From the NCBI RefSeq assembly GCF_007860105.1, contig NZ_SJPU01000001.1, forward strand, positions 2,563,700-2,627,699: a stretch of DNA of 64,000 nt, in the 5' to 3' direction. Positions within the stretch are counted from its first letter, which is position 1; every line of letters begins with the position of its first letter. This DNA comes from Allorhodopirellula heiligendammensis. GTDB lineage: Bacteria; Planctomycetota; Planctomycetia; Pirellulales; Pirellulaceae. Positions 53,748 to 63,347 of this stretch are shown here, in pieces. Position numbers and translations under genes: made by a program. A model generated the notes under the pieces. It did not search any database. It was not told the origin of the DNA and saw only the letters and a list, made by a program, of their open reading frames with translations.

Positions 53748-54251
53748 GGGTAGGTAGTTCTGATTTTGGGTGGATGTGTGCGGTGATTGGGCTGTCGCGG
53801 AAATGTCTGCACAGAGAGCCATGCGGTTGCGTGGGTCTGGCGAGACCCAGAGGTAAGTAGCGCAGGTTTCCCCCTCGGTGCAGGGAGTTTGGTCGAGAGA
53901 CCACACCCGCTATTGACGACATTGACATTCATCAAAGCGCGCAGCGATCCTGAGCAACGCACGGTCTGTTTTTTTGTGCGGTGACGTGAGGATCATCTGG
54001 CAGGCGGATTCGAAGGACGCTGCCGCGCTGGCTGCGAAGACCACGCTGGTGTGAGGAGCAAGACCTCGTTCACCTGCGCGGCAGCGGTGTGTCCGCTGCG
54101 CGACTGTTGGCGCAGCGACGAATCCACGTGCGATTCATGATGTAGCGAAGTCAGTCAGCACATCGCAGCGTCCATCGGCACAGGTACTCCCGAGGAGCTG
54201 TGGCAATGCGACGCTATTAACAATGCGTGGCCGGACTTCTACCGCTCAGCG
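53748..54251. other. 500-bp gap upstream of the DUF1559 gene
   Basis: No gene with motif support on either strand. It should hold the DUF1559 promoter. No riboswitch consensus was found. Confidence 0.4.
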
Positions 54252-54887
54252 CTACGGTATCGGTGGATCGGGGCGGCAGCCACCGGAACTGGCGTGTTCA
54301 TTGGCGATCACGAGACAAAACAGCAAGCGAGGTTCCGGATCAGAGATCGGGCGATCCGCTGGAGCCACAATGACTTCGGAGAAGATCGACCATAGCCAGC
54401 TGATGCCACGGCACTTGGCAGCATCCTCCAAGCTTACCAAACGCACACTCGGCCCTGTCTGAGTCGGGGATGACGACTCCGCCGACGTGTGATCGGTGAC
54501 GACCGCAATTGTGCAGCTATCGGCATTCGGCCCCCGGCAGCAGCAGCACGACGCATCAGTTGTCTTGGCGTTCAGCTTGGCGAGCGACTCTCGCCCATGG
54601 GTACTCGAGACCCGGGCGACGAGGAAGGCGGGAGGGGTGACATTGTGATCGGCGGCCCACTGCAGCTTTTCGATGTCGGAATGGCAGCAGCATTTATCCC
54701 AGCAAAAATCTGCCGTGGCACACCCACAGGAGCAGTTCTCGCACGGAAAACGACCCATCTTCTCAGGGCTCGGTGCCAAGAAAGGCAATCCGATCATGCT
54801 ACACGACACCACCGCCAACAGCAGAGCACTGATGAACTGGCGCAGCGGTCGCAACCGCGGTCGATAGAACGACGAAACCGAAAACAA
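54252..54887 (-). CDS. Cys-rich exported protein of unknown function
   Basis: A 211-residue protein. After an N-terminal hydrophobic segment (FISALLLAVVSCSMIGLPFL) comes a dense Cys cluster (PCENCSCGCATADFCWDKCC, then CHSDIEKLQWA) and a second one (SCCCCRGPNADSC). The tail has a hydrophobic stretch (LLFCLVIANEH). The pattern PC-x-CxCxCATADFCW is seen in planctomycete proteins without assigned function. The clusters could bind metals. Neighbours (DUF4198 and DUF1559 proteins) do not settle its role. Confidence 0.7.
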   Translation of the reverse strand: MFSVSSFYRPRLRPLRQFISALLLAVVSCSMIGLPFLAPSPEKMGRFPCENCSCGCATADFCWDKCCCHSDIEKLQWAADHNVTPPAFLVARVSSTHGRESLAKLNAKTTDASCCCCRGPNADSCTIAVVTDHTSAESSSPTQTGPSVRLVSLEDAAKCRGISWLWSIFSEVIVAPADRPISDPEPRLLFCLVIANEHASSGGCRPDPPIP

Positions 54888-55143
54888 ATTGGGGACAAAG
54901 CCTCAACACGGGCCAAAAAAAGGCTCGCTCCTCACAGTTGATGACTTTAGTCGACGCGACGGCCATTGTAAATTCGCACGCCGTCAAAATTCACTGCGGT
55001 CGTCCGTCGCATCCTAAGGCTACGTGGAATCCCGATTGTCCGCAGATGGACCTCGATCGTCTCGCTTTTTGAGGTTGCAGCTGACCGGCCGCCCCACTCC
55101 ACGTCATCGATCGAAGCCAAGCTCCACGACGTTCTCGCCCTAC

Positions 55144-55995
55144 TCAGGCTGCCCGGCGGACCGTCGGACGCTTCGATTTACTTGTGGCTGGTTTATCGAT
55201 AATGATTTGGCGAATGCGTTCGAGCGCATTGTGCATTGCGACACCGTCGCGAAAACGTTTCGCTGGCGTCGGGTCGAGTGCCTTGCGCGTCCAGTCGACA
55301 AAGTCTTGGTGCAGTCCCTTTTTGAAGCGAGCGTACGACGGCAACGGAATTTCAAAGGGATATTCCGGCAGGACGCCCGAGAGCATTCGGTACACGATCA
55401 GTCCTAGTGAAAACACGTCACTGCGGTAAGTCGGTTTACCCATGGCCTGTTCGGGAGCGATATAGCCGAGCGTACCGGAAGCAGAGATTTGATGTCGCCG
55501 CGATTGATTTCGGGCCAAGCCAAAGTCCGTCAGGCAAATCCGATTATCCGGAAACAAAATGAAATTCTCTGGTTTAATATCCCGGTGAAGTACCCGGTTT
55601 TCGTGGGCATGGGCTACCGCCGCAGTCATCTGTCGAATGTAGTGCACGGCGGTACTGCGAGCTAACCGCCTGCTCAAGCGGTCGTTGAGACTCTCGTCCC
55701 CGAGTGGGAAGACCATCACAAACTGACCGTCAATGTAGCGAGCGTCCTTGAGCGGCAAAACGTTGGGATGAGTCAGTCCCGCCATGATCCGGACCTCCCG
55801 CTGAACATCGTCGAACGACTGGGCGACCGCCTCGCTCGACAAGTCCGGCAGCTTGAGGGCCACCGAACGATCCTCAATGGAATCGTGAGCTTGGAAGACG
55901 ACGGCGAATCCGCCTTCGCCCAACCGGCGCACCAATCGGTACTTATCCAGTCGCGCGCCCACCCGCAGTCGCCGAGTCGCGTCCGAGTCGGCCAT
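55144..55995 (-). CDS. Small Ser/Thr protein kinase
   Basis: A 283-residue Hanks-type kinase with almost only the catalytic domain: LGEGGFAVVFQA, Lys48 in VALKLP, HRDIKPEN with Asp139, DFG Asp157 and YIAPEQAMG. No transmembrane or sensory part follows; the tail is short and basic (KPATSKSKRPTVRRAA). The ATG at 55995 is one option; one at 56019 adds eight residues. It is ~57 bases after the GH57 gene in the same direction, so a shared transcript is possible. The substrate is unknown. Confidence 0.9.
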   Translation of the reverse strand: MADSDATRRLRVGARLDKYRLVRRLGEGGFAVVFQAHDSIEDRSVALKLPDLSSEAVAQSFDDVQREVRIMAGLTHPNVLPLKDARYIDGQFVMVFPLGDESLNDRLSRRLARSTAVHYIRQMTAAVAHAHENRVLHRDIKPENFILFPDNRICLTDFGLARNQSRRHQISASGTLGYIAPEQAMGKPTYRSDVFSLGLIVYRMLSGVLPEYPFEIPLPSYARFKKGLHQDFVDWTRKALDPTPAKRFRDGVAMHNALERIRQIIIDKPATSKSKRPTVRRAA

Positions 55996-56075
55996 TACCA
56001 ATCGTAGCTTTGCAGTCACTCGCAGTTTCTCATATTACACAGGTCAAAACACCAATCGGCAAACCGACCTGGTGC

Positions 56076-58268
56076 TTAGCGATGGGTATGGCTCAATTCT
56101 TCAGGGAGTACGCGGGTCGGCGTCATGTCATTGCTTTTTCCGCAGCGACTTTGGACGTCGATCCGGACAGACCAGCGACCGTTTGCGTCGGCCTGGACGA
56201 TCCAGTGCGGCATGACGCAAACACTCTGATGGACCAGTTCAAAACCAGCTTCACTTTGACTGACGGTGGCGACCGGAAACGCCCAAATGCCGCTGGGGCG
56301 ATCACACGTCAGTTCGACGTCGACATCGAGCCAGCGGTCCGAAAGCGAAAGCGATGACGCGTCGTTCAGTTCAATTCTTTCGCCGAGTTGCCCCAGTCGG
56401 TTGCCTTCAGCGTCGCTGAAGTAACGATCGTCGGCGCCCGCCGGCAAACCCGCGAAGTTCCACTCGACTGCGAAATGGAGGGGGCGGCCGGGAGGCAGAT
56501 TTTCCAGCAGGTAGGCCGCTGACATGGTGTCACTGTCTTGGTCAATGGTGACAGCCTTGGTCAGGGTGATGGGAATACCCCACGCATTGCCGTCGCGTCG
56601 CATCTGTACCTGCACGCGGTCACCGCCACGCCGTAGCTTGGCCTCGAATGGCAGGTCGACGAAGTCACCTCGTTCGGGTGAATCACCGGTCATGACGGAG
56701 TCCAAGGTCGCATGGTTGTCGAAGAAGTGGTCCATCAAGCTCTTGCGGGCAAACCGATCATACTGGACGCACTCATCCAGGCCTTCCTGTTTGAAAACGA
56801 CCCGGTCGTGAATGCTCGCCACGTCATCGCCACTACCGCCAGGACCTGCTAGTACTTTGCGGTGATAGGCCTCGGGGCGGCGCTGCAACGTCGCCAATAA
56901 ATTGTGATTGATTCCTCGGATATCCCATTCGTATAGCCTGCCACCGCGGGCGGGGTCGAGCCACAGAACCATGTGTTCGTTAGAGAGTCGCACCTCCTGT
57001 TGGCCGTCAAAATCATAGTCATCCGCAGTGGCCTGGGGCGTTCCTAAAGTCCCATCGAGTTGGGCCAGTAGCGTGTCAGCGGCAATGAGATGTTCGTAGA
57101 TCGCATTTCGCAGATGGGGCAGATAGATTCCACCAAAAGCTCCGTGCCAGTAGGGGCAATTGCATTGACCGCGGTAGAGATGATCGCGAACCTCGGCGAG
57201 TACGCCGCCGTCATATCCCGCCGCCTCGGCGTTGGCTAGCCGTTTGCTAACGTGCATCATCCGTGCGTACATCTCATTCGTTTCGTCGTACTTCGTTTTG
57301 AAGTTACGCCAAAAACCGCCGCGAATGAACGTCTGCAGCCGTGGCCATTCGGAACTCCGCTCCAGCGCGTGACTGACGTCCTCAAGCGTCTCTTGAGCTT
57401 CGACGGGTAAGGACCACTCGGTCATCTCCCGGTAGCTGCCGTCGGGGAGATAAGTCTTGCCTGCTGCGGGGACGCGGCGGATCGCCTCCGCCAGCGTAAT
57501 TGTGTGCAGCCATTCCTGATTTTCGGTCAACGCATCAAAGAACGAGCGTAGCCAACCCTCGTCGTACACGTGCGCTTTTGTGTCCGGCCAAGTACCAAAC
57601 TTTTCGCCATCGTCGCCAAACGTCATGACCGCGCCGGGGTGTTGCTGGGCGACCTCGCGCAGGTATGAAATCGTCTCGCCGGCCGGGCGGAATGGAATCG
57701 TGTAACGCAAGTGCTCACTGCCTGGGAAAATACGCAGTAAGCGGCCTTGATCTTCAACGAGATAGTAGCTCGTCAGATCGTCGTCGTTTAGACCGGCGGC
57801 TTTGAAGTGATAGTCGTCCAGGACGGTATAATGGATGCCTGCATCAACGACGTCGGTCGTCAAATTCGATTCCCATACGCGTTCGGGCGTCCACATCGCG
57901 CCCGGCGTCACGCCCACGTTACGCTTGAGCCAGCGACTGTAGGATTGGATCTGGCCGATACGATCGCGACTCGGCAACATCGTCAGAATGGGTTCGTATT
58001 GCGGCCCACCCACGATCTCGACACGACCGGCGTCGACGAGCAATCGCAGACGATCGAGGTACTCGGGATGCCGTTCGGCCAGCCACATCATCAGCGGGCC
58101 CGACGTGTGCAGCGAAATCTGCAATGCGTCATAGGGCTCGAACACCTCGAGGAACGGTAGGTAGCTGTCCTGATAGGCTTGCTCAAAGACGCCGTCGAAG
58201 TTGCCAATGGGCTGGTGATTATGAAGAACCAAGCAGAGATGAACGTGCGGCGTCATAGTGGCTGGCAT
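56076..58268 (-). CDS. GH57 glycoside hydrolase, 4-alpha-glucanotransferase type
   Basis: A 730-residue GH57 enzyme. The N-terminal barrel opens HLCLVLHNHQPIGNFD, with the nucleophile Glu129 in MWTPERVWE and an acid Asp in TFGDDGEKFGTWP (219-220). The C-terminal half holds the DUF1925/1926-like parts seen in 4-alpha-glucanotransferases (for example DVELTCDRPSGIW). It should act on glycogen or malto-oligosaccharides in the cytoplasm; no signal peptide is present. A second ATG at 58256 is possible. The small kinase follows downstream. Confidence 0.92.
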   Translation of the reverse strand: MPATMTPHVHLCLVLHNHQPIGNFDGVFEQAYQDSYLPFLEVFEPYDALQISLHTSGPLMMWLAERHPEYLDRLRLLVDAGRVEIVGGPQYEPILTMLPSRDRIGQIQSYSRWLKRNVGVTPGAMWTPERVWESNLTTDVVDAGIHYTVLDDYHFKAAGLNDDDLTSYYLVEDQGRLLRIFPGSEHLRYTIPFRPAGETISYLREVAQQHPGAVMTFGDDGEKFGTWPDTKAHVYDEGWLRSFFDALTENQEWLHTITLAEAIRRVPAAGKTYLPDGSYREMTEWSLPVEAQETLEDVSHALERSSEWPRLQTFIRGGFWRNFKTKYDETNEMYARMMHVSKRLANAEAAGYDGGVLAEVRDHLYRGQCNCPYWHGAFGGIYLPHLRNAIYEHLIAADTLLAQLDGTLGTPQATADDYDFDGQQEVRLSNEHMVLWLDPARGGRLYEWDIRGINHNLLATLQRRPEAYHRKVLAGPGGSGDDVASIHDRVVFKQEGLDECVQYDRFARKSLMDHFFDNHATLDSVMTGDSPERGDFVDLPFEAKLRRGGDRVQVQMRRDGNAWGIPITLTKAVTIDQDSDTMSAAYLLENLPPGRPLHFAVEWNFAGLPAGADDRYFSDAEGNRLGQLGERIELNDASSLSLSDRWLDVDVELTCDRPSGIWAFPVATVSQSEAGFELVHQSVCVMPHWIVQADANGRWSVRIDVQSRCGKSNDMTPTRVLPEELSHTHR

Positions 58269-58612
58269 TTAGGAGTGAAAGTGAGGCGAAGTGAGTCCAA
58301 GTCGTGACATATTGTACGGCTCGTGTCGATCATTCCGAATACCATCGATGAATGGATTGATTCGAAGTTTCGGGGTTTTTCGGCCCATTAAGCGGCGTGT
58401 TTGGTACATCCCTGAGAGTCTCGGTAAGACCGGGGAACTGCATAACCGTTAATCTCAACAGCCCATGGACTGATTATCGACGATCGTCGGAAATAAATTG
58501 AACAATTGCTTCAAATGCGTTTTCGATTCGACGAGGTTCCATCAAATTTTCGTGTTTTGCTCTTTTCAGCGCGCCGTCGGCTACGCTCGCCTCCCTATTC
58601 CTATGAGCCGCC
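58269..58612. other. Divergent promoter region between GH57 and sigma fusion
   Basis: About 340 bases, AT-rich toward 58500. No coding signal on either strand. It probably holds both promoters. Confidence 0.5.
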
Positions 58613-60742
58613 ATGAATAAAAACCTCCACATCCCGCCGCCATGCCCCTCGTCGACACCGACCGAATCCGCGATTCCAGCACAAATTGCTCGCTTGAGTG
58701 ACCGGGACTTACTCGACGGATGGCGGCGGGATGGTAGCCGTGCGGCATTTGACGAGCTGGTGCGGCGCTATCGCGTGATGGTGCTGAGCATCTGCAGGCG
58801 GCATTGCTACCAAGATCAAGATGCTGATGACGCGTTCCAGACAACCTGGGTGTGTCTGGCGCAAACAGCATCGCAGATTCGCCACCCCGAGCGACTCGCC
58901 GGCTGGTTGCACCGTGTCGCGACCCGCGCCTGTCAGCTGACTCTGAAACAGCGACGTCGCCTGGCGAATTCATCCGACCCACGCGACTCCAGCGATCTCA
59001 TCGATATGAATGACGTCCCCAGCGAGGATGAACAGGCCCTCGAAGCTCTATCGCGCCGCCACGAAGCCATCGTGCTCGACGAGGAACTCTCCGAGCTACC
59101 TGAACACTATCGCACAGCCATCGTCATGCATTTGATCGAAGGCGACAGCTATCAGAATATTGCCGAGCGGCTCGAATCAACCGTCGGGGCTGTCCGCGGG
59201 CATGTGCAGCGGGGCAAACAGGCTCTGGCTGCGCGACTTCGCCATCGCGGCGTCGTCCCCGTGCTCGCCTATGCAGCAGTGCAGTTGCTCGAAGTCAGCG
59301 AAAGTGTGGCAGCGGAGGTGACTAGCCGAACGATTCCGGCGGATTGGGACCTTTCGACGGCTCCGCCGGCCTCATCCACCGACCCGACCGGACCGCCGGT
59401 TAATCTCTATTCTCTCTCTAAGTCTGGAAGTTCGATGTTACGTATCTCTTCATGGGTTGTTGCAGGTTGTCTTGCCACCGCGGCAGTTGGCGGAATGTGT
59501 CTATCTCAAGTATCGGCGCTAGGGGATAACGGCGAGAAGCCGATGACTCTGCGCATGGCTGACGCGGGCGGAGCGGCAAACGAAGGACCTCCTGTGGTCG
59601 TAGGTCAAACGACGAGTACGTCTCCGCCTACTGAGCAACTGCCCCGACCAGCGACGGTGGCGCCAAAACCCATCGCCGAAACGCCGCTCAATTCATCCGG
59701 CTATCGCACGAAGGTCGCTAAGCAGGTTGCCGAAAAAATGGACTCGCAGGTAACACTCGAACTCGACTTGGGATTGGAGTCGCTCGCCGACGCCCTATCC
59801 CAACAGCTCGGTGTTCCGGTGCTGGTCGACGTTGGCGCCTTCGATCAAGCCAACTTGAATCCTTCGCAGACGACCGTGGCAATCTCCAGTGGTGATCAAC
59901 CCCTGCGAAGTTCGCTGCGCAGAGTTCTACAGCCGTTGGGACTGCGGGCCGAGGTGCAAGACGAAGGGCTTGTCATCACTACGGACTTCACCGAGTTAGC
60001 ACGGCGGGGCATCTTGACGGACAAATGGGTGGGGCTCTCGGACGAGTTCATCGCACGCGTCGATGATGTGTTAGCGACATCGGTGGCGTTGCCGCAGCCA
60101 GGAACGGCGCTGGAAAGTGTGATTGCGGAACTCTCGCTAGCAGTGGATTTTCCGATTGTCGTCAATGCGCTCGCGCTCGAAGAGGCTGGATTGACAGTTG
60201 ATGTTCCGATTTCAGGACACCAGCGCAGCTCCCATTCAGAAGATCTGCCGGCGGAGAGCGGTGTGGAAACGGCGACAACATCTCAGACGAAGTCTTTAAT
60301 GCAAAAGCTGCCACTGGGCGCGGCACTCAATTTCCTGCTCCAAGACCTCGGGCTAACCTATACGCTCCGGGACGGTATGATCTCAATAACGACGAGGGAA
60401 CAGGCAGAGACTCGCCTGCTGACGAGGTTGTATTTCCTCGAAGGTACGGGACTGCCACGGGGCGAATTTACGTCAGCAATCTCGATGATTCAAACGACTA
60501 TTGAGCCCGCTAGTTGGGAGTCTCTCGGAGGCGTGGGGACGCTGGTACCAGTCGGCGATGGCGAATACGCTCGCCCCGCACTGTTAGTCGGAGCGACTCT
60601 CAGTGTCCACGAGCAAATCGCCGACCTGCTGCAGTCACTGCGTGAGTCCCACATCGGACCTGATCCGATTTGGAGCGGCCGGCCGCCAACCCCAGTTGCT
60701 CCGCCTGCTAATGGCGGAATGGGTGGGGGAGGAATGTTCTAG
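58613..60742 (+). CDS. ECF sigma factor fused to membrane and STN-like repeats
   Basis: A 709-residue fusion. Residues ~30-110 are sigma region 2 (AFDELVRRYRVMVLSICRRH, YQDQDADDAFQTTWV) and ~155-210 are sigma region 4 (LPEHYRTAIVMHLIEGDSYQ, NIAERLESTVGAVRGHVQRG). A membrane segment follows at ~276-300 (MLRISSWVVAGCLATAAVGG). The outer part has an STN/secretin-N-like unit at ~378-457 (LGLESLADALSQQLGVPVLV) and a second at ~490-600 (GTALESVIAELSLAVDFPIV, KLPLGAALNFLLQDLGLTYT). The protein ends in Gly/Met-rich GGMGGGGMF. Sigma factors with extra C-terminal domains are known in planctomycetes, but here sensing and transcription sit on one chain, so release may need proteolysis. The frame is intact. 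Confidence 0.82.
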   Translation: MNKNLHIPPPCPSSTPTESAIPAQIARLSDRDLLDGWRRDGSRAAFDELVRRYRVMVLSICRRHCYQDQDADDAFQTTWVCLAQTASQIRHPERLAGWLHRVATRACQLTLKQRRRLANSSDPRDSSDLIDMNDVPSEDEQALEALSRRHEAIVLDEELSELPEHYRTAIVMHLIEGDSYQNIAERLESTVGAVRGHVQRGKQALAARLRHRGVVPVLAYAAVQLLEVSESVAAEVTSRTIPADWDLSTAPPASSTDPTGPPVNLYSLSKSGSSMLRISSWVVAGCLATAAVGGMCLSQVSALGDNGEKPMTLRMADAGGAANEGPPVVVGQTTSTSPPTEQLPRPATVAPKPIAETPLNSSGYRTKVAKQVAEKMDSQVTLELDLGLESLADALSQQLGVPVLVDVGAFDQANLNPSQTTVAISSGDQPLRSSLRRVLQPLGLRAEVQDEGLVITTDFTELARRGILTDKWVGLSDEFIARVDDVLATSVALPQPGTALESVIAELSLAVDFPIVVNALALEEAGLTVDVPISGHQRSSHSEDLPAESGVETATTSQTKSLMQKLPLGAALNFLLQDLGLTYTLRDGMISITTREQAETRLLTRLYFLEGTGLPRGEFTSAISMIQTTIEPASWESLGGVGTLVPVGDGEYARPALLVGATLSVHEQIADLLQSLRESHIGPDPIWSGRPPTPVAPPANGGMGGGGMF

Positions 60743-60803
60743 CGGAGATCTCGTTGTGAGCAACGGTGATTATGTATTCGCATTGCTAACCACGACCTCC
60801 GCT
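60741..60803. terminator. Candidate two-way terminator
   Basis: AGCGGAG (60741-60747) and CTCCGCT (60797-60803) pair across a ~50-base loop, with extra inner pairing TCGTT/AACCACGA. It lies in the convergent gap between the sigma fusion and the DUF1559 gene, and the stem starts at the sigma-fusion stop. Confidence 0.35.
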
Positions 60804-60896
60804 CGTCCGCTACCGCTGGGTGAAGAGGTCTCGTAAGCGGACCAACTTCACATTCCTATGCTGTTAGAGATTCAAGCGTGCCGAGCACACTCAGCT

Positions 60897-62096
60897 CTAT
60901 TCATCGAGGCTGGCGGTCTCGTTGGAGGCCCGAGTGCCCATCGCACCCCAGACTCCAAAGGGACTTTTCGATCCAGGGGCCTTGTGTCCGCCGCCGATGG
61001 AGACCGTCCACGCATTGGCATCGCTGCCGCTGTCTACGGATTCGGTCACGAATCGCACGGCACCATCGCACAGCAGAACGTGGGCACCGCCGGCGTGATA
61101 GCTACCTGCGGAATAGACCCCGGACATTCCGCCCAACGCGGTGCTCGATGGAAGTCGACACGTTGGTGAGTTTGGCGGCAGCACGGTCGTGATGCCAGTG
61201 TAGCCGACGTGTCCCTCCGCCCACCGCCGGCCGCGCGGATACAACGTACCAGCAACGTACTGACGGGGACTCTCCGGATCGGTAATCTGACCGCCTTGCT
61301 GATTCTTACAACCAAGAATCGGCTGGCGTGCAAACAACGGATTGTCTAACTGGTACTGGTAGGCGATGACTTCACGCCCTTCGGGGGTGCTATCGCCGAC
61401 ACCGATTTCAGCCATGGCAACGGTATTCGACAACCCATCACGGATATCTCGAAAACCGAATTGATATTCACGCGTGAACGCACCACGCTTGGACGCCTTG
61501 TCGCCTTGGTTGCCCGTCCACGCACTGTTAAATTTGGTATGGGTGTCACGATAGGCTGCACCGACAAATCGTCCGCCGTCGCCATAATTGAATGCGTAGT
61601 TCGTCTGTGCCATGCCGCCGTGTCGCGCTGAGTCGCTCGGGCAACGCAGGGTTGGGGATTGCTGACGGAATGGCTCGTAGGCGGCACCGGCAAATACCGG
61701 ATCATTCGACCCTGGCGTGGGTCCCATCGCGGGAAATAGGTAGCCGGCCTGGGATTGAAATGGATTAGAAATCATCTGCCATAACGCCTGTTGCTCCATG
61801 TAGGGCAGCATTGCAACGAGACCGCTGAGCCGCAGGTTGTTCGCGTCGGGAGAATTTGTATTGCTATCCACGCCGGTCCCACCACTGCCCATCGGAAGCT
61901 TGTCATAGGCAGCATGATAGTTGTGGAGGGACAGGCCCAGCTGCTTAAAGTTATTGCTGCAGCTCATCCGCCTGGCCGCCTCACGAGCCGCCTGCACAGC
62001 TGGAAGCAGCAAGCCCACGAGCACGCCGATGATCGCAATGACAACCAGTAGCTCGACAAGTGTAAAACCTTGTCTATTTGACTTCAAAAATCTCAT
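60897..62096 (-). CDS. DUF1559 prepilin-like protein
   Basis: A 399-residue DUF1559 protein with leader [20 protein letters not shown], then [22 protein letters not shown], and the C-terminal HAGGAHVLLCDGAVRFVTES. GGAG six to seven bases before the ATG at 62096 fixes the start; the frame is open to 62246. It lies ~70 bases after a small lipoprotein gene in the same direction, forming a pair often found in planctomycetes. Function is unknown; secretion through a pseudopilus system is assumed. Confidence 0.93.
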   Translation of the reverse strand: MRFLKSNRQGFTLVELLVVIAIIGVLVGLLLPAVQAAREAARRMSCSNNFKQLGLSLHNYHAAYDKLPMGSGGTGVDSNTNSPDANNLRLSGLVAMLPYMEQQALWQMISNPFQSQAGYLFPAMGPTPGSNDPVFAGAAYEPFRQQSPTLRCPSDSARHGGMAQTNYAFNYGDGGRFVGAAYRDTHTKFNSAWTGNQGDKASKRGAFTREYQFGFRDIRDGLSNTVAMAEIGVGDSTPEGREVIAYQYQLDNPLFARQPILGCKNQQGGQITDPESPRQYVAGTLYPRGRRWAEGHVGYTGITTVLPPNSPTCRLPSSTALGGMSGVYSAGSYHAGGAHVLLCDGAVRFVTESVDSGSDANAWTVSIGGGHKAPGSKSPFGVWGAMGTRASNETASLDE

Positions 62097-62166
62097 TTCA
62101 ATCTCCAAATAAGAGCATCTAAAACAACACGGTAAACAAGCAACAAAAGTAGTTGCTAAGGATCTA

Positions 62167-62337
62167 CTAAACTTCTGATGCGGGGACGTTGACGGGTTTG
62201 ATTTCCTCTTCTTCCGTTCCCATCTGCTCATTCGGATCGATCGCACCTAAGTCCGTCGTCGCGGTGCTGCTCCCACAACCAGAGATTGAATTGCAGGCGA
62301 TCAATAGCCCAAAAACTAATAGGTAGAAATGACGCAT
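62167..62337 (-). CDS. Small lipoprotein paired with DUF1559 gene
   Basis: A 56-residue lipoprotein: signal MRHFYLLVFGLLIACNSISG with lipobox ISGCG, followed by a short acidic tail (EQMGTEEEEIKPVNVPASEV). AAGGA nine bases before the ATG supports this start. Small lipoproteins next to DUF1559 genes are recurrent in planctomycetes; function is unknown. Confidence 0.75.
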   Translation of the reverse strand: MRHFYLLVFGLLIACNSISGCGSSTATTDLGAIDPNEQMGTEEEEIKPVNVPASEV

Positions 62338-62792
62338 TGTTGTGATTCCTTGGAGAATAATCATGAAGCTCTTAAGCCCGATCGCCGACTGAAAAACTCA
62401 TTCGCCCTTCCTTGCCAACTGTGTTGGCAGGTCGCCAAATGATGAAAATACGGCGCAGATCGGGCACCTGGCAGATTTGTCGCAACGAAAGATTCGGCCC
62501 CGTAGCGACGGGGTGTAGGGGTGTTACGCCCTCTAACGGTCTAAACGTATGACAGACGAGGCATCTTACTTACCAAAAACCAGAAAACGAGAAATTTCTG
62601 AACTTTTTAGTATTCTCACACTAAACGGTTGTTTAATTTGTGATTTCTGGAACTCTCCGGAAAACACTAGGTAAGTTCGGTGGCGAGGCTACGTATTCCT
62701 TTTACCAGCCCCATCCCCAGTCCCTCCAAGAATCACGCGCATCAAGCCGCGTTCCCGCCCTCGATCAGCCGCCTCTGTTATTAGGCCTCACC
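62338..62792. other. 450-bp promoter region of the sigma/FecR pair
   Basis: AT-rich around 62570-62645. No gene is supported. A frame open from 62640 joins the sigma gene but has no homology before its ATG at 62793. Confidence 0.5.
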
Positions 62793-63347
62793 ATGATCCG
62801 ACCAAGTCATGACACTTGCGACGACGCTCAACGCTATGAGCGTTTCCTTGATTTATTCACCGCTGATCGCGACGGTATCTACGGTTATATTTTTTCTTTG
62901 TTGCCCAATCATGCCGATGCCGAAGACGTCTTCCAGAAGTGCTGTATCGTGCTCTGGCGTAAACTCGATCTCTACGTCGAGGGAAGTTCATTCTTGGGAT
63001 GGGCGTGTACGGTGGCGCATTACGAAGTTCTCAATTTCCGTCGAACCGTCAAACACGATCGGCTTTGTTTCAGCCAAGAGTTGATTGAGCAACTGTCACA
63101 TCAGCAGCAGGTATTGCAGGGCGGCAAGAGCCCGCGAAGTGAGGCCCTGCGGTCCTGTCTGCAGAAGCTCACGACGATGGATCGAGAATTATTAGACACA
63201 CTCTACGGCCCCGATCAGAGCCTCGCTGAGCATGCCAAGGCAACGGGCAAGGCGTTGCAATCACTGTACAATCGCGCAGGGATGCTACGCCGCAAACTCG
63301 GTCAGTGTGTCCAGCAGTCGTTGCAGTTGTCAGGAGTTGACTCGTGA
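62793..63347 (+). CDS. ECF RNA polymerase sigma factor
   Basis: A 184-residue ECF sigma factor. Region 2 appears as FLDLFTADRDGIYGYIFSLL, NHADAEDVFQKCCIVLWRKL; region 4 as LQKLTTMDRELLDTLYGPDQ, ATGKALQSLYNRAGMLRRKL. The layout fits the Rhodopirellula/Verrucomicrobium sigma-70 group. The ATG at 62793 is preferred over the open extension from 62640. Its stop overlaps the GTG start of the FecR-like gene by three bases, a tight sigma/anti-sigma arrangement. Confidence 0.92.
   Translation: MIRPSHDTCDDAQRYERFLDLFTADRDGIYGYIFSLLPNHADAEDVFQKCCIVLWRKLDLYVEGSSFLGWACTVAHYEVLNFRRTVKHDRLCFSQELIEQLSHQQQVLQGGKSPRSEALRSCLQKLTTMDRELLDTLYGPDQSLAEHAKATGKALQSLYNRAGMLRRKLGQCVQQSLQLSGVDS

Noticed and set aside
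53990-54220. Cobalamin-type riboswitch upstream of the DUF1559 gene
   Set aside because: GC-rich and partly self-complementary, but none of the conserved riboswitch core boxes is present.
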